Shown: piece after piece, positions 43,836 to 54,866 of the stretch | Layout: each line of letters begins with the position of its first letter | Position numbering within the stretch: position 1 is the first letter of the stretch | Source: Endomicrobiales bacterium | GTDB lineage: Bacteria; Elusimicrobiota; Endomicrobiia; Endomicrobiales; JAFGGC01 | DNA: 64,000 bases | Assembly (NCBI GenBank): GCA_016930715.1 | Contig: JAFGGC010000011.1 | Location: forward strand, 62,001 to 126,000 | Reading direction: 5' to 3' | Made by a program: the position numbers and the translations under genes | The notes under the pieces: model-generated | Told to the model about the DNA's origin: nothing | What the model saw: only the letters and a program-made list of their open reading frames with translations | Databases searched by the model: none

Positions 43836-45233
43836 CTAATCAATAACGACATAACCCCTGAATTCCTTTCTCAATTCAGACGCTTTTAAGCCATTTGTAA
43901 TCGCTTCTGCCGTTCTGAACCCGATGTCGACGCAATCAATCATTCCGGAGTAATTGAAATCACCGTTCCTGCCGACGCTGTAAAGATTCTCTATTGAATC
44001 CAGGTATCCGAAAACAACTTCCTTGTTCCTTTCATAATTCACGTCGTATATAGGGTAAACATCCTCAAGCCGCCTATCGAAATGCTCCAGGACGTCCTCG
44101 CGGCCGGCTATGCCGCAATCCTCGATTATTTTTATGACCTTTTCGAAAACGTCATTCTCGCTCATCTTCGAAACAGAGTCACCTCTATGGTGGGTAATTT
44201 CAAAACAAAGCGCGGTTCTATCCTTCGGGCCCATGAACGGGCTGAAATTCTTCTGTTCGAACATCCTGTTGAACAACACGTCCTCTTCGGGAAAGAATAT
44301 CCAGTTATCTTTCGTCAACGATCCCTTTTTGAATATAACGTATTCCAATACGAGGTCCTTGGTTTTCAACTCATCTATTGCGTCCCTTACTTTTTCCGTC
44401 ATCGGAGTCATTATTGACTTCAATATCCTGAGCGGCGAAGTGTTTATCAGAATGTCTCCGGGATTAACTTGCACGCTTTCACCGCCGTTCACGTCGAACC
44501 TTGCGATTTTCCCGCCCTCAACCGCGATACCGACTATCTCCGAGGATAATCTGAGCTTTCCCCCCGCTTTTAAATGTTCACCCGCCAGTCTTTCTGAAAT
44601 AATGGCCGCGCCGTGCTTCGGAAAATGGAACTCTTCCGCGTTGATAACGCGGCCGCGCCTTATGCCAAAAATGAACTCCTTTATCATTTTCAGCAGGTTC
44701 GGAGCGGCTATTCTTCTTTCCGCTATCTCTACGTGCAGGTTCGCGGGCTCCCCCCAGAGCTTTTTCGCGTAAGGCTTGAAAACAAGCTCGTATATGCACT
44801 TCCCGAACCTACCTGTCACCCAGTCTTCGAAATTTTCGCTTTTCTCCCCTCTTGCCAATCCCGCCGCCGCAGCTTTCAAGTAACTGACAAAACACTTCAC
44901 GGCCAAAACAGGGCCGAAGGCCGCAAGTATGCCTTTCAACCCCACGGGATAGTCGAGAAAGTTGCCTCTCAATCTTATCCTGCTTCTCTTTTTTACCTTC
45001 AGTGCTTCGGGACCAAGCAAATCAAGAACTTTTGACTGGGTGTCTTCAATTACCGAAAAAATCTTATGCGGTCCGAGGTCGAGCTTGAAACCGCCACTTT
45101 CAAAGGTCGATGCCATCCCACCCACATAGGCGTTCCCTTCGTACACGGTTACGTCATAGCCTCCGCGCGACAGCGCCGATGCCGCTGAAAGGCCCGTCAG
45201 TCCCGCGCCGATTATATGTATCTTATTCTTCAT
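43836..45233 (-). CDS. FAD-dependent oxidoreductase, UGM/protoporphyrinogen-oxidase-like
   Basis: The 465-residue flavoprotein opens with IHIIGAGLTGLSAASAL, then YVGGMASTFESGGFKLDLGPHKIF, FKPYAKKLWGEPANLH and a C-terminal YSVGRNGDFNYSGMIDCVDIGFRTAEAI. It is a relative of UDP-galactopyranose mutase and amine-oxidase-like enzymes found in surface polysaccharide loci. It is a second copy of the family in this window, distinct from 34926-36221. The methyltransferase gene 45223-46131 overlaps it by 11 bp. Confidence 0.87.
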   Translation of the reverse strand: MKNKIHIIGAGLTGLSAASALSRGGYDVTVYEGNAYVGGMASTFESGGFKLDLGPHKIFSVIEDTQSKVLDLLGPEALKVKKRSRIRLRGNFLDYPVGLKGILAAFGPVLAVKCFVSYLKAAAAGLARGEKSENFEDWVTGRFGKCIYELVFKPYAKKLWGEPANLHVEIAERRIAAPNLLKMIKEFIFGIRRGRVINAEEFHFPKHGAAIISERLAGEHLKAGGKLRLSSEIVGIAVEGGKIARFDVNGGESVQVNPGDILINTSPLRILKSIMTPMTEKVRDAIDELKTKDLVLEYVIFKKGSLTKDNWIFFPEEDVLFNRMFEQKNFSPFMGPKDRTALCFEITHHRGDSVSKMSENDVFEKVIKIIEDCGIAGREDVLEHFDRRLEDVYPIYDVNYERNKEVVFGYLDSIENLYSVGRNGDFNYSGMIDCVDIGFRTAEAITNGLKASELRKEFRGYVVID

Positions 45234-46131
45234 TTTTCACCGCTATTACGTTCGTCTGGCTTGCATAGTACTTTATCAGAATGTTGGCAATCCCGGCTCC
45301 CTCTACGATCCCTGAAACCAGTTTCGACACCGGTTTGCTGTAAAGACCTATCATCTTGGCTAAATAACCCAGCTGAAGGGTCTGGAAATGCATCCCCTTT
45401 TTTCGAACTCTGAACCCAGTTTTCGACAGGATATTCTTTATCGATCTTCCATCGAAATAGTACAGGTGGTTCGACAGGAGGAACCACCAGTACCTGCCGG
45501 CTGTTTTTGCCAGCAACGTCCCTATATCGGGAAAATTGACTACCAGCATTCCGTCTTTCTTCAATATCCTTCTCATTTCCGCGAGTTCGGCGGAAGGATC
45601 GGTCGAATGCTCGAGCATGTCCCAGACCGTTATAACGTCAAAATAGGCGTCCGGATACCTCGCTTCAGAAAGAGTTCCCGCGAATATGTTAACGCCGTAG
45701 TTCCTGTTCCCATGTTCCGCAAGACTCTTTGACGGTTCCGCACCGCTTACTTCCCATCCTCTTTCCTTTGCGTGCTTAAGGAAATTACCGGATGCCGCCC
45801 CCACGTCCAGTATCCTGCCCTTAACCTGTTTTTCCCTTTCAACTATTTCAATGCATTTCCTGAAGGTTATGTCCCGGGCGGCAGATTGCGATAGATAATT
45901 CTCGTCCACTGAATCCCTGTACGCCTTAACGACAAAACCGGCTTTGAGCCTCGGCCTCACGTATTTTAACCCGCAAACGGAGCATTTTACGATCTGCTGC
46001 GTACCCATTATTCCCCCTGCCGCCGAAATGATCTTCGAAGGGTCAAAATCCTTCCTTTCGGGTTTTATGACTACTTCGTACTCATTGCTCCCGCAGATAT
46101 TGCAAGGTATGTCTTCGTACATGTCGTTCAT
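45223..46131 (-). CDS. Class I SAM methyltransferase with N-terminal zinc-binding motif
   Basis: The 302-residue protein has an N-terminal CNICGSNEYEVV...CSVCGLKYVRPR pair, then SAM-binding RILDVGAASGNFLKHA and VITVWDMLEHSTDP. The C-terminal part NHLYYFDGRSIKNILSKTGF is common in methyltransferases of glycan and lipid pathways. It probably methylates a sugar or lipid intermediate. It follows a GT2 gene by two bases. Confidence 0.9.
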   Translation of the reverse strand: MNDMYEDIPCNICGSNEYEVVIKPERKDFDPSKIISAAGGIMGTQQIVKCSVCGLKYVRPRLKAGFVVKAYRDSVDENYLSQSAARDITFRKCIEIVEREKQVKGRILDVGAASGNFLKHAKERGWEVSGAEPSKSLAEHGNRNYGVNIFAGTLSEARYPDAYFDVITVWDMLEHSTDPSAELAEMRRILKKDGMLVVNFPDIGTLLAKTAGRYWWFLLSNHLYYFDGRSIKNILSKTGFRVRKKGMHFQTLQLGYLAKMIGLYSKPVSKLVSGIVEGAGIANILIKYYASQTNVIAVKNEE

Positions 46132-46133
46132 TA

Positions 46134-46826
46134 TTAATCCGCGAACCTGTATTTTAGAAGCTTCCAGACCGTTTCAAAGCCGTTTACCCACTGTATCTTT
46201 TTGCCTTCCTTGTAGGTCCTGGGTTTGAAACTGACCGGTACCTCGTGTATTCTGTAGCCTTTTTTCCTTACTTTCGCCGTAACTTCAGCGCAAAAATCGA
46301 ATCCGTTGCTTTCCAGTTCAAGCGAACGGTATATCTCCAGACTCATAACCTTATAGCCGCACGCCTCGTCAGTTATCCTCGCGCCGTATAGGATATTGGC
46401 GAGAAAAGTCACAAGCCAGTTCGCGAATTTGCTGTAGAACGCTATTTTCGGCGGATTCTCAAGGAATCTCGACCCGAATACCACCTTTTCTCCCTTTTTA
46501 AAGGGCTCCAGAAGCTTTTCGTACGAATCTGGATTAAGTTCAAGGTCGGCGTCCTGCGTGATGACTATTTCGCCGTTTGCGACCGACAGGCCTCTTCTTA
46601 TCGCAGCGCCTTTTCCCATATTTTTTTCGTTATAAAGCACCTTTGTCCCTTTTGCCGCGAACCCGGCTTCTTTTGCCTTTAGGAGCTCCTTTGTCCCGTC
46701 GGTGGAACCGTCGCACACCACTATCATCTCCTTGTCTATTTTGACCGCTTCCACCCGCGTGAGTATCTCCATTATGGTGTTTTTCTCGTTATAACACGGA
46801 ACTATGACGCTTATCTTTGGGCGCAT
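46134..46826 (-). CDS. GT2 family glycosyltransferase, DPM1-like
   Basis: The 230-residue enzyme has VPCYNEKNTIMEIL, VVCDGSTDGTKELL, NMGKGAAIRRGLSVANGE, QDADLELNPDSYEKLL and TDEACGYKV, matching dolichol-phosphate mannose synthase-like enzymes. Such enzymes make polyprenyl-phosphate sugars used by GT39/PMT proteins. A close paralogue is 59972-60658. The C-terminal KIQWVNGFETVWKLLKYRF is shared. It overlaps the radical SAM gene by 16 bp. Confidence 0.93.
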   Translation of the reverse strand: MRPKISVIVPCYNEKNTIMEILTRVEAVKIDKEMIVVCDGSTDGTKELLKAKEAGFAAKGTKVLYNEKNMGKGAAIRRGLSVANGEIVITQDADLELNPDSYEKLLEPFKKGEKVVFGSRFLENPPKIAFYSKFANWLVTFLANILYGARITDEACGYKVMSLEIYRSLELESNGFDFCAEVTAKVRKKGYRIHEVPVSFKPRTYKEGKKIQWVNGFETVWKLLKYRFAD

Positions 46827-48280
46827 CTGAGTATTCCCTTCCCGCGCAGGATAACATTAAGCGAACGCTTTAAAGCCATTTCCATTTTCAGCTGCGCCTT
46901 TCCGGTCATTATGTTCATTACGGACAGTATCATTTTAAGCGGATGGAACATCATCTTTGCCGCAAAAAACTTCAAGTACATCCACATTCTTGCTTTTGAA
47001 AGCACCTTGAAATCAGACCTCCATACCGGGGTAAAGGTCATTTCTTCGAGTTTTACGTTTTCATTTGCTTCGGAATAAAGCTTCGAACCGGGAACCGGAG
47101 TTATTATGAACACGGCCGGCTCGTCCGCGCCTTTCATTGCAAGTTCTGTTATGTACCTGTTTGAAAGCTTGACGTCCTCTCCGGTCTCGCCGGGAAAACC
47201 CAGAACGAAGCATACCTGGCTTTTTATTCCAACCTTCGACATTTCGCCTATTATCCTTAAACCGTGCTCGTGGTCGAATTTTTTGCCCATCATTTCCAAT
47301 ACTACCTTGGAACCTGTTTCCGGCGAAATCGACACGTAATTGAACCCAGCTGACCTCATTTCCTTAAGAAGCCCCGCGTCGAGCGTTTCCGCCTTCGTTC
47401 CGGAGGCTATCTTAATTTTCAAATCAAGCCCTTTTTTCTTTATCATCGAGCACATATCGGATATCCTTTCCCGCGATATAGTCGGGTTCAGGTCTTCGAT
47501 GTGGAATTCTCTTACCCCGTGCTTTCCGTAAAAGTATTCCATTTCAGAAACCACGCTTTCGGCGCTCCGCGGCCTCCATTTTGACCCCGTGCACGCCGGG
47601 GCCACGCAGAAACGACAGTTATACGGGCACCCTCTCGACGTTAGAATAGGGAGGTAGTTCTTCCCTTCGAAAGGCCCGTGAGCGTAACCAAGCGACCAGT
47701 ATTTTTCCAAAGGGAACAGATCCCACGCCGGATAAGGCAGTTTGTCAAGATTTTCTACATTTCCGGCGAAAACTTTACAGCCTTTTTCGCCGATATCGCC
47801 GTCAAACGCGTTTATTGCTTTGATAATCCCGTCTTCGGCATCCCCGGTGACCAAAACATCAGCGCCGTTTGAAAAAAACTCTTCCTTGACGCTTTCCAGG
47901 CAATAAGCGCTCACCGCCTGCGCGTTCTCCATTACTACTATTTTCGCGTCTTTATGCCTGCCCCTTATCCCGCGCAATATAGAAAGTATTGCTCCGTGTG
48001 CTATCACTATCGAGGCGTATATGACGATGATGTCCGTCCCAGGTTCGATCCTTTCGGATATCTCTTCGTAATTCAGGCCGTGAGAATAGTACTTAGCGTC
48101 ACGGAATACGTTCCCCTTGCCTTCCGCGAACGAGTCGATGACCTTTACAGCATAGCCTTTCGACCTCAATGCAGACGCGGCGCTTGCCAGCACCACAGGC
48201 ATATACACTATGCCTGTCGTTATCGTGTCGCTGGCTTGTATCATCAGATTCGGATTAACTAAGGCCAATTTTCTTATCAT
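46811..48280 (-). CDS. B12-binding-type radical SAM protein 2
   Basis: The radical SAM centre is in TSRGCPYNCRFC (CxxxCxxC). The N-terminal domain is B12-binding-like but more divergent than in the other three copies; the GGxH motif is replaced by VVMENAQAVSAYCLE. Track start 48289 is TTG; ATG 48280 has AGAAGG ten bases before it and is preferred, giving 489 residues. The C-terminal region contains hydrophobic and basic helices (FFAAKMMFHPLKMIL), again suggesting membrane contact. It is between two glycosyltransferase genes. Confidence 0.88.
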   Translation of the reverse strand: MIRKLALVNPNLMIQASDTITTGIVYMPVVLASAASALRSKGYAVKVIDSFAEGKGNVFRDAKYYSHGLNYEEISERIEPGTDIIVIYASIVIAHGAILSILRGIRGRHKDAKIVVMENAQAVSAYCLESVKEEFFSNGADVLVTGDAEDGIIKAINAFDGDIGEKGCKVFAGNVENLDKLPYPAWDLFPLEKYWSLGYAHGPFEGKNYLPILTSRGCPYNCRFCVAPACTGSKWRPRSAESVVSEMEYFYGKHGVREFHIEDLNPTISRERISDMCSMIKKKGLDLKIKIASGTKAETLDAGLLKEMRSAGFNYVSISPETGSKVVLEMMGKKFDHEHGLRIIGEMSKVGIKSQVCFVLGFPGETGEDVKLSNRYITELAMKGADEPAVFIITPVPGSKLYSEANENVKLEEMTFTPVWRSDFKVLSKARMWMYLKFFAAKMMFHPLKMILSVMNIMTGKAQLKMEMALKRSLNVILRGKGILRCAQR

Positions 48281-48285
48281 TCGCC

Positions 48286-50028
48286 TCAAGCCTTCTTTTC
48301 AAACACCCTAACGGTGTTGTCGAGAAATTTTATCCTGTAGTTCACGAATATTTTGTCCAGGACGTTCCTTTTTCTCCTGAATTCCCTGACTATTCTGTAT
48401 CCAGCCAAAAATTCAGCATCTCTCAGCTTTGGGTCACCGTCATTTACGGATAAGTAGTACGTAGGCACATCTTTCTTGTTGATTCTCAGCCGTATTGTCG
48501 AAAACGGCGGATACCCGCCGTCGCTTACATATCCGTAAAAAGGAAAATCCCTCGTTCCCACATCAGCGTTCTCGGGGATGTTTTCATTTATCCACCTTCC
48601 GGCTTCGTTTAAATATCCGTCATGGCTCCTGATTATGACCGCGTAGAACACGTTGTTCATCAGCGTATACGTTATTATCAATGCAAGCACTGAATTGACG
48701 ACCAGCCTGTATTTCGAGAATTTTCCAGCCATCTCGGACGCGAACCACGCAGACAGCAGTACGAAATACGGGACCATAGGCATATCGTAATGCGACGTGT
48801 ACCACAATCCGCCGGATATGTAAAAATACATCACCAGTATGACGGGAATGACAATCAGGTTCTCCTTTTTCAATTTTATCATTGAATATAAAAACCCTGC
48901 CACTGACAGTGAATAAAGCAGGTAACCGAATTCTACGTGGAACTCGTATACGAAATGATGCAGAAAGTTCGACAGCGACGGTTCGAACGGCACGACCTTC
49001 GACAGGTACGTGAATTCCCAGATCATTCCCTTGAAATTTAGAAGATAGTACGGGTTTACAAGAATAAAAGCCGCCACGAACGACGCCAAAACCGCCGCTA
49101 TCGGGAGCATTTTAGGCGAAACACCTGCAGGTTTTTGGCTTTTAAGGCATATCAGGTACGCCGCCAAAGGCGAGAGAATGCTCGCGCCGGTGTATATCAT
49201 CGTTCCGGCGCAGAGTCCCGAGGCCGCGCCCGCGAGAATATAATCGGCTGTTCTGCCGTATTTCAATATCCTTGCGGAAAAATACAGCGGAACAAGCAGC
49301 ATCGTCACTATGACTCCGTGCGGTTTTACCGAATGCGCTTCTATCGGAAGGCAGGGTATCACCGCAAGCATTATCGCCGCCAACAAACCGGCGCTTTCCC
49401 CGTATAGCTCCCGGGCGCAGAGGAAAATAAGAGGAATGCCAAGCGCTATCATAAGCGCTCCGTAGCTCTTGGCTACCACGTAGAGCATCTTCATATCGCG
49501 CGGATGCGAGAAGTAATGCTCTACGTTCCCGGACACGTGTATCATGCCCAAAATCTGCGCTATCTTCAGCGTAATCCCTACAGGATATATGTAGGCCCCG
49601 CCGTATGTATAGAATTTCGGGTCGAAATCACGCCTGGCCGGCCTGATTCTTCCTATCGAAAGCATGGCCTTCTGTTCGTCCGGAAACCTCGGCTGCATCA
49701 TTATCGAACGTATGGAATGTATCTTTATCGATTCTATTTCCTTTTTCCCCGACGGCGCTTCAATTACTACCGGTCTTTCATCCGGGACATACAGCTGAGG
49801 AACGTCCCTTTTAAACTGTTCCTTGTATTTCTCGTAAACATCCTCGCGGCTTTTTGCCAGCACTTCAAGAAGCGAAGGCAGGAGTTCCGGATCTCCGAGG
49901 ACAAGGGCTGTTTTTTCTTCAGACGGCAGACCTGTTCCTATGCCTGAGAAATTGAAAAACAGCGACATCAGGGTCAGTGCCGATACGGCTATCAATATAT
50001 TCTTATTCAAAAATGCTCCGTCCGTCAT
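48286..50028 (-). CDS. Polytopic PMT/GT39-like glycosyltransferase
   Basis: The 580-residue protein starts with one helix and then an extracytoplasmic stretch GTGLPSEEKTALVLGDPELL, followed by DFDPKFYTYGGAYIYPVGITLK and many helices. The same organisation (GWGLPSAERISLL... FAYGGAYIYGMG) is seen in 60655-62421, so these are internal paralogues. The likely role is transfer of a sugar from a polyprenyl carrier. It overlaps the GT2 gene by 4 bp. Confidence 0.86.
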   Translation of the reverse strand: MTDGAFLNKNILIAVSALTLMSLFFNFSGIGTGLPSEEKTALVLGDPELLPSLLEVLAKSREDVYEKYKEQFKRDVPQLYVPDERPVVIEAPSGKKEIESIKIHSIRSIMMQPRFPDEQKAMLSIGRIRPARRDFDPKFYTYGGAYIYPVGITLKIAQILGMIHVSGNVEHYFSHPRDMKMLYVVAKSYGALMIALGIPLIFLCARELYGESAGLLAAIMLAVIPCLPIEAHSVKPHGVIVTMLLVPLYFSARILKYGRTADYILAGAASGLCAGTMIYTGASILSPLAAYLICLKSQKPAGVSPKMLPIAAVLASFVAAFILVNPYYLLNFKGMIWEFTYLSKVVPFEPSLSNFLHHFVYEFHVEFGYLLYSLSVAGFLYSMIKLKKENLIVIPVILVMYFYISGGLWYTSHYDMPMVPYFVLLSAWFASEMAGKFSKYRLVVNSVLALIITYTLMNNVFYAVIIRSHDGYLNEAGRWINENIPENADVGTRDFPFYGYVSDGGYPPFSTIRLRINKKDVPTYYLSVNDGDPKLRDAEFLAGYRIVREFRRKRNVLDKIFVNYRIKFLDNTVRVFEKKA

Positions 50029-50897
50029 TTTTTAAGCCTTATGATGTCTATCACAAGACCCATCATAAAAAGCCCGACGCTCGCGTTGACCACTATCAAA
50101 AGCCATATGAGATAGGCAAGACCGAAATTGCTCATCCCGGAAACCTTCGCCACGTGCACTGCGGCGAACGACACGAACGGCATTAAACAAAAGGGCAGGA
50201 CAAGCTTCAGCGGATTGTAATACAAAAGCGATTCGACCAGCACCTGCGATACCCTCAAGGTGTCGCGTATTATCCTTATCTTTGATTTTCCCTGCCTTTC
50301 GACGTATTCTATCGGCACGAACTTAACGAATTTTCCGGTCGATATGAACATCAGCGTCAGGGTGGTCGAGAACGAAAAGCCGCGGCAGAACAGCGGATCG
50401 TTCGGTATGGAGTTCTTCTTGAAGATACGCAAGCCCGAATTCGCGTCCGGTATGTTCTGGCCCGTGGCGTATTCGGAAAGCCAGAGGAATATCAGCCTTG
50501 CGGGCGACTTGAACATCGAGCCCCAGAAGTGCCTTCCCTTTCTTGCCCCTATCACCATGTCAAAATCCGGCGCGTGAGCAAGAAGCTTCGTCAGCTCGGA
50601 CGGAGGGTAAGAGCCGTCCGCATCGATTATCGCTATCGTTTCATATTTGGCTTTTTCGACCCCGGTAATTATCGCCTGGCCGTAGCCCACATTAATGGGA
50701 TGAGAAATCACCGTGACCCCGGTTTCACTCGCTATTTCGCCAGTCCTGTCCCTGGAACCGTCGTTAACGACGATTATCTCGTAGCGTTTCAGGTTCTCGT
50801 CAAGCACTTCTTTCAGGTCGTTCAAAACTTTCCTGATTCCCTGCTCTTCATTGTAGGCGGGCACGACAACGGTTAAATCGTTCGTCTTTCTATCCAT
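50025..50897 (-). CDS. GT2 family glycosyltransferase with C-terminal membrane helices
   Basis: The 290-residue enzyme has VVVPAYNEEQGIRKVL, VVNDGSRDRTGEIA, NVGYGQAIITGVE and IDADGSYPP, giving the DXD-type metal-binding site. Two predicted helices lie near the C-terminus. It resembles polyprenyl-phosphate sugar synthases. It overlaps the PMT-like gene by 4 bp, which fits a donor-synthase/transferase pair. Confidence 0.92.
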   Translation of the reverse strand: MDRKTNDLTVVVPAYNEEQGIRKVLNDLKEVLDENLKRYEIIVVNDGSRDRTGEIASETGVTVISHPINVGYGQAIITGVEKAKYETIAIIDADGSYPPSELTKLLAHAPDFDMVIGARKGRHFWGSMFKSPARLIFLWLSEYATGQNIPDANSGLRIFKKNSIPNDPLFCRGFSFSTTLTLMFISTGKFVKFVPIEYVERQGKSKIRIIRDTLRVSQVLVESLLYYNPLKLVLPFCLMPFVSFAAVHVAKVSGMSNFGLAYLIWLLIVVNASVGLFMMGLVIDIIRLKK

Positions 50898-50906
50898 TTT
50901 TCCTCC

Positions 50907-52610
50907 TCATTGTTCCACTAGATAATTTTCTATCGAAAGGCAGTCGAGATGCCCCAGTTTATAGGCCCTTATCGCATCCGACGGAGTGCAGACTATGGGT
51001 TCCTCGTGCATGTTAAAACTCGTGTTAATCAGCACCGAAAGGCCGGTCATCTTTTTATATTCCCGCAATATCTTTTCGTACGGCGCATTTACCCCGTTCT
51101 TCACCACCTGAGGCCTCGCGGTGCCGTCTACGTGCACGACGGCAGGCGCCTCTTTCCTGCACAGCTGCGTCGCGTTGTAAGTTATCGTCATGAATTCGGA
51201 CGCGTGGCTCGAGCTTCCACCGTAGCCTTCGAAATATTTTCCCGCGTCTTCATGCAGGACTACCGGGGCAAACGGCATAAATTCCGTTCTTTTAAGTCTC
51301 TTGTTCAGCCAATCGTTCACGGAAGGTTCGGTCGCCTGGTAAAGTATCGACCTGTTCCCGAGAGCCCTCGGCCCGTATTCCATCCTTCCCGAAAACCTGG
51401 CCGCGACTTTTCCTTTCGCAAGTCTTTTTGCCGTTTCCTTTTCTATGTCTTCGAAATAAGAGTACCTGCATCCCTGCCTTTTGAGTTCAGCTTCGATTGC
51501 GTCGGCAGAATAGCAAGGGCCTAGATACACGTCCTTCATCGGAGTGTCGTATCTCATTTCGCCCTTGAGGCAGGCAAGATGCAGTGCGGCTCCTACGGCA
51601 AGGCCGCCGTCCCCCATGTGCGGATGCACCCAGACGCCTTCCACGCCGGGAAGTTCCCTTATTCTCTGGTTCATTTTCACGTTGGCGAATACCCCTCCTG
51701 CCAGCGCTACGCGCCCCATTCCGGTCCTTTTTACCGCATCTGCCACATACGACGAGACAATGTCCTCAAGATGCTGCTGCATTCCCGCCGATATGTCTTC
51801 CCTCGAAAAACCTTTGAGTTTCTTCTCGAGCCTCCATATCTCCGGCCACAGGTAACCGCCCTTGTTCACGAAGGAGAACCTTCTCGGATCGTATTCCAGT
51901 TCTTCCCTGAACACCCCTATGGTCTTCTCGGGGTCGCCGTGCGCCGCAAGGCCGGTTATCTTGCCCTCGTGCCTGCCGGCCCTGAAGCCGCACAGGTGCG
52001 TGACGTAGCTGTAATAATAACCGGGTGAGTGATAGAACGGTATGTGGTGTATTTCTTTCATCGAGCCGTTTTTGCACCTGAATATCTTCGAACAGTACCC
52101 GTCCCCGAACGCGTCAAGCGTCACTGCAAGGCATTCTTGATATCCAGAAGTGGCGTACGCCGAAACCGCGTGAGCGTCGTGGTGTTCAACGAAGACCGGC
52201 TTGCGCGCAATCCTTTTTTTCTTTAGTATTTTCGTCATTTCCAGGAATTTCTTTCCCTTCGGCAGGAGATGTTTCACCGCGAATCTCGACAGCTCGACCC
52301 CGCCCGCTCCTGACAGTAACCATCTCGACAACCTGCTTTCCGGGAAAAATTGAAGCACCCTGCTATACGGGTCCCTCCACACGTCCTCAAAAGTTATGAT
52401 CGGGTTGCCCGTGGCAAGGTTAGAGAATACCACGGCGTCGATATCGTCGGGACCGTATTTGCCGAGTATATCCTCAATGGAAAGCTCCGGTATCCCCCAG
52501 AACATTTTTTCCCTGTTCAAACGCTCCTCGTTCACGGCATATGCTACCACTCCATTATCGATCAACGCCGCTCCCGCGTCGTGTTGGAGAGAGAGTCCGA
52601 GTATTTTCAT
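50907..52610 (-). CDS. NodU/CmcH-family carbamoyltransferase
   Basis: The 567-residue protein transfers a carbamoyl group from carbamoyl phosphate via carbamoyladenylate. It starts with [20 protein letters not shown], has the Kae1-type metal-binding [30 protein letters not shown], and the C-terminal YrdC-like half with [13 protein letters not shown] and [16 protein letters not shown]. Such enzymes decorate nodulation factors, antibiotics and surface glycans. Here the substrate is probably a cluster-encoded glycan; NodU function in nodulation is not implied. Confidence 0.93.
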   Translation of the reverse strand: MKILGLSLQHDAGAALIDNGVVAYAVNEERLNREKMFWGIPELSIEDILGKYGPDDIDAVVFSNLATGNPIITFEDVWRDPYSRVLQFFPESRLSRWLLSGAGGVELSRFAVKHLLPKGKKFLEMTKILKKKRIARKPVFVEHHDAHAVSAYATSGYQECLAVTLDAFGDGYCSKIFRCKNGSMKEIHHIPFYHSPGYYYSYVTHLCGFRAGRHEGKITGLAAHGDPEKTIGVFREELEYDPRRFSFVNKGGYLWPEIWRLEKKLKGFSREDISAGMQQHLEDIVSSYVADAVKRTGMGRVALAGGVFANVKMNQRIRELPGVEGVWVHPHMGDGGLAVGAALHLACLKGEMRYDTPMKDVYLGPCYSADAIEAELKRQGCRYSYFEDIEKETAKRLAKGKVAARFSGRMEYGPRALGNRSILYQATEPSVNDWLNKRLKRTEFMPFAPVVLHEDAGKYFEGYGGSSSHASEFMTITYNATQLCRKEAPAVVHVDGTARPQVVKNGVNAPYEKILREYKKMTGLSVLINTSFNMHEEPIVCTPSDAIRAYKLGHLDCLSIENYLVEQ

Positions 52611-53395
52611 TTTCTTCCTTCCTTTTCCTTCTTAAAAACATATTCGTTGCAGGCAATAGGAGTCCTTCCCTTCAGCACCTTCGTGGTTTTAAAGCCAAAA
52701 CCTTCGACCAGAGCTATTATCTTCTCGGCTGTTTCGTATTCGTACGGATACCCCCCGAGCCAGTCCACCGTGTCCACCATAAAATCCATTCCTCTTTCGT
52801 TCCTCAGGGGGTTCCTTCCGGTTACCGCATATTTCGCGGCCAGTATTACGGGAAGAAAGACAGCAAGCATCGCTTTTTTCAGGACGCGCGGTACAACGTT
52901 GTACAGGTACTTTATCATTCTCCATACCGGAGAAGTGAAGTGCCTGTTGTAAATCGACAGGACTATCACTCCGCCTTCCCCTACAAGACCGCAGGCGTTC
53001 GTTATGGCTTTTCTCATATTGCCCGTGTGATGGAGCGAGCCCCACGCGTAAACCGTGTCAAATCCCATTTTTTTAAGTTCCCGCACGGCCGCTTCGTCCA
53101 GAATGGACGCTTTCCTGAACTCGGGTTTCAACGGGCCGCTGGCGTATTTTGCCGAGTTTGACTCCGAAACGCGCACGCATTCCACGTCAACGTCTATGCC
53201 CACCACCCTCCTCGCGCCAAGATCCGCCGCGCATATGGAGAATATTCCGGAACCGCACCCGATATCAATAACGTTCCTGCCCTCGAAAGAACCTTTTCCC
53301 GCAAGCTCGATAAGCGAATTCCTCGCTTCCGCGAGCCTCCGCTCGTCCAGGACTTTTTCCGAATAGTCCTTCCAGTTTTTTCCGAAACCAAACAC
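52607..53395 (-). CDS. Class I SAM-dependent methyltransferase
   Basis: This 262-residue protein has [30 protein letters not shown] and [16 protein letters not shown], the SAM-binding motif I and a post-motif found in small-molecule methyltransferases. The GTG start has AAGGG about eight bases upstream, supporting it. The protein overlaps the carbamoyltransferase gene by 4 bp. The C-terminal [20 protein letters not shown] fits the same group. Its acceptor is unknown. Confidence 0.88.
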   Translation of the reverse strand: MFGFGKNWKDYSEKVLDERRLAEARNSLIELAGKGSFEGRNVIDIGCGSGIFSICAADLGARRVVGIDVDVECVRVSESNSAKYASGPLKPEFRKASILDEAAVRELKKMGFDTVYAWGSLHHTGNMRKAITNACGLVGEGGVIVLSIYNRHFTSPVWRMIKYLYNVVPRVLKKAMLAVFLPVILAAKYAVTGRNPLRNERGMDFMVDTVDWLGGYPYEYETAEKIIALVEGFGFKTTKVLKGRTPIACNEYVFKKEKEGRK

Positions 53396-53408
53396 CGCGT
53401 TTTCCCTT

Positions 53409-54866
53409 TTAGTCCTTTATGCCGAACAGTTTTACTTTTATGAATGCGAGCCCGAAATAGAAATATTTTATTAATCCTCGGAAAGTGAGCAGGTCCCTGA
53501 AAATGTACGGTATTCTTTTTAGAAACGGGTCGCACGATATCTGCTGCCACTGGAATATCAATCCGCTCATTTCTTTCATGCTCAACCTGTCCGTGTAGAC
53601 CGGGACGTCACCCTGCATCGGAAGCGATTCGAGATCCTTGTACCTTTTCGTCCAGGAATAATCCTTCGGCAGGATCCCCTGGTCGTGTGCTTTTTTTTCG
53701 ATGTCGGTCCCGGGATATATCCTCATTATGCCAAGCCCCACGCTTCCCCTGCCTTCCTTTTCAACATAAAATTCCTTCATAAGGTCTATCGAAAGCCTTG
53801 CCTCTTCCATCCCCTCAGTGGGGTGGCTCAGCACGAAAAACGCGTGCGGTATTATGTCAAGCTCCTTGCACCACCTGATGCAGTCGCGGACCTGTCCGGT
53901 GTTTATTCGCTTGTTTATCACTTCTTTTAGTATCCTGTCTGACCCGGACTCGACGCCCAGCCCCACAAGATAACAGCCTGCCTCTTTCATCTTGGCAAGC
54001 AGCTCCTTAGACATGTTGTCCACTCTTATGTTGCATCTCCACGGCAGCACCAGCCCCCTTTTGATTATCAGGTCGCAGATATCAATGACCCTCCGGGGAT
54101 CGGTCGTGAACACCGAATCATAGAACCAATACGCCTGCATCTTCCATTCATCTACAAGATGCCGAATTTCCCCGACCACGCTTTCAGGCGATCTGAACCT
54201 TATCTTGTTCTGCCAGATCCGGCTCTCTGAGCAGAAATTGCACTTGAAAACGCAGCCCCTGCTCGTCATCAAATGACCTATCCTTAGGCTTTTGCCCCTT
54301 ATCAGGATCCCGCTTTTTTCGGGCCAGTCACCGAAAAGATGCCTTGCCGGATACGGCAGGGAATCAAGATCCGATATCTGCCTTCTCGGTGACGCTAATT
54401 TTATCTTACCTGCGTCCCTGTATGCGACACCTTCTATTTTCCCGGCTTCTTTCCTTCCGCATTTCAGGTTTATCAGGTCCACTATCGCCTCTTCGCCTTC
54501 GCCTATGACCGCTATGTCAACGGAACCTATGTTCTTCAGCATGTCTTCGGCCGCAAGCGTAGGATGAGGCCCTCCCGCGACTACAAGCGCGTCAGGCAGG
54601 ACCTTCTTTATTTTTTCCGACAAGGAGAACGCCTCGAACCTGTTCTCGCTCCCGAACGAAAGGCCCACGATGTCTGCTCCGTATCCTGCCACCCTTTTTA
54701 TAATTTCCTTTTCCCTGAGGTTCTCGATAAAGTTGTCAATTACACTGACCTGGTGTCCAGCCGCTTCAACCGCAGAGGCGACATAACCGACCCCCAGCGT
54801 GGGCAGGAAAGGGATGCTCTCTTTTATTCCCTGATATCCCGAAGGGACAATGAGCTGGATCTTCAT
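53409..54866 (-). CDS. B12-binding-type radical SAM protein 3
   Basis: The 485-residue protein has the B12-domain features [16 protein letters not shown] and [13 protein letters not shown], and the cluster motif [12 protein letters not shown]. The Gly-Leu-rich hydrophobic end [27 protein letters not shown] suggests membrane association. No DxHxxG motif is seen, so a base-off cobalamin or loss of cobalamin is possible. It is placed between the methyltransferase and a GT4 gene. Reaction unknown. Confidence 0.93.
   Translation of the reverse strand: MKIQLIVPSGYQGIKESIPFLPTLGVGYVASAVEAAGHQVSVIDNFIENLREKEIIKRVAGYGADIVGLSFGSENRFEAFSLSEKIKKVLPDALVVAGGPHPTLAAEDMLKNIGSVDIAVIGEGEEAIVDLINLKCGRKEAGKIEGVAYRDAGKIKLASPRRQISDLDSLPYPARHLFGDWPEKSGILIRGKSLRIGHLMTSRGCVFKCNFCSESRIWQNKIRFRSPESVVGEIRHLVDEWKMQAYWFYDSVFTTDPRRVIDICDLIIKRGLVLPWRCNIRVDNMSKELLAKMKEAGCYLVGLGVESGSDRILKEVINKRINTGQVRDCIRWCKELDIIPHAFFVLSHPTEGMEEARLSIDLMKEFYVEKEGRGSVGLGIMRIYPGTDIEKKAHDQGILPKDYSWTKRYKDLESLPMQGDVPVYTDRLSMKEMSGLIFQWQQISCDPFLKRIPYIFRDLLTFRGLIKYFYFGLAFIKVKLFGIKD

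Noticed and set aside
50907-52610. Nodulation gene nodU
   Set aside because: The protein is a carbamoyltransferase of that family, but no other nod genes are present and the context is surface glycan synthesis.
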